Below are positions 63,551 to 64,000 of a stretch of DNA of 64,000 nucleotides, in pieces. The stretch's first letter is position 1, and each line of letters begins with the position of its first letter. The stretch lies in NCBI RefSeq assembly GCF_051020955.1, contig NW_027476196.1, forward strand, positions 310,001 through 374,000, in the 5' to 3' direction. A model generated the notes under the pieces. It was given only the letters and a program-made list of their open reading frames with translations, did not search any database and was not told where the DNA came from. The position numbers and the translations under genes were made by a program. The DNA is from Megalopta genalis (Eukaryota; Arthropoda; Insecta; Hymenoptera; Halictidae).

Positions 63551-64000
63551 TTTCGCATGGATTTGAAGCTGACTCGTTTGTTTCGCCTGCATTTGAAGCT
63601 ACATGATGTATATTACAAGTATTTGAATCTGAACCATTTGATTCCCATGAATAGTACGCTAAACCGTGTCTTTCGAATGAATTTGAAGCTAAATCATGTG
63701 TTTTGAACGGATTTGATGCTAACTCGTTTGTTTCGCATGCATTTGAAGCTAAATCATGCATATCACATATAATTGAAGCTAAACCATCTGTTTCGTGTGG
63801 ATTCGTAGGTAAGCCTTCTACTTTGCATTGATTCGATGTTAAATCATTTGTTTCGCATGGATTTGAAGCTGACTCGTTTGCTTCGCCTGCATTTGAAGCT
63901 ATACCACTTATATCGCAATTATCTGAAGATTATTGATTTGTTTCTTATTAACTTGAAGCTAAGCCTTCTACTTCGCATTGATTTGAAGCTAAATCATGTG

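Larger units (their letters stand above)
59024..64000. repeat. Satellite array, right part (diverse monomers)
   Basis: The same monomer family resumes directly after the retrotransposon, in phase with the interrupted type 3 monomer, and runs to the window end (about 165 monomers). Copies here differ by many scattered substitutions and small indels, for example at 62781-62800 and 63030-63045, and long near-identical blocks are scarce. A short piece at 60070-60330 is close to the homogenised module found at 1-36 kb. No gene, RNA or other mobile element was seen. Confidence 0.95.

Noticed and set aside
1..64000. Arthropod telomeric repeat (TTAGG) or 28S rDNA target around the R1-type element
   Set aside because: No TTAGG tract and no rRNA sequence was seen. 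Both flanks of the element are satellite.

Overview
The window is eukaryotic satellite DNA, almost certainly from an arthropod and most likely an insect. About 58.5 kb of the 64 kb is one tandem array of roughly 30-bp monomers, and it runs off both ends of the window. A single 5.48-kb non-LTR retrotransposon of the R1 clade (53540-59023) interrupts it. R1-clade elements are known essentially from arthropods, and this is the main evidence for the host. I see no host gene, tRNA, rRNA, telomeric repeat or CRISPR array.

Layout. Monomers share the core ttgaagctaa and fall into five types that follow one another in fixed order, giving a 150-bp pentamer. Pentamers combine into larger blocks copied over hundreds to thousands of bases. 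From 1 to about 36.67 kb the array is homogenised into a few variant pentamers, with nested duplications at spacings of 1501, 2099, 2250, 7259, 7412 and 8757 bp. From about 36.67 to 42.71 kb the monomers are more diverse and closer to the consensus, with local 511-, 948- and 1246-bp repeats. From 42.72 to 53.54 kb the variant pentamers return, with 1502- and 3298-bp duplications. After the retrotransposon, 59.02-64.0 kb is again the diverse form.

The retrotransposon lies on the + strand, is flanked by a 14-bp target-site duplication of the satellite and ends in a short A-run. It carries a gag-like ORF1 (three CCHC knuckles, the second damaged) and an ORF2 with an APE-type endonuclease, a reverse transcriptase and a C-terminal CCHC motif. 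It is dead: ORF1 and ORF2 have about three frameshifts each, no AUG opens ORF2, and two catalytic aspartates of the reverse transcriptase are replaced (motif A by Asn, motif C by His). The 5' end abuts the first ATG, so the 5' UTR is missing or very short.

The many open frames inside the satellite follow from a 30-bp period (a multiple of three) whose consensus lacks stops in several frames. I do not annotate them as genes. One 106-codon frame recurs intact at least 15 times and is recorded as a curiosity.
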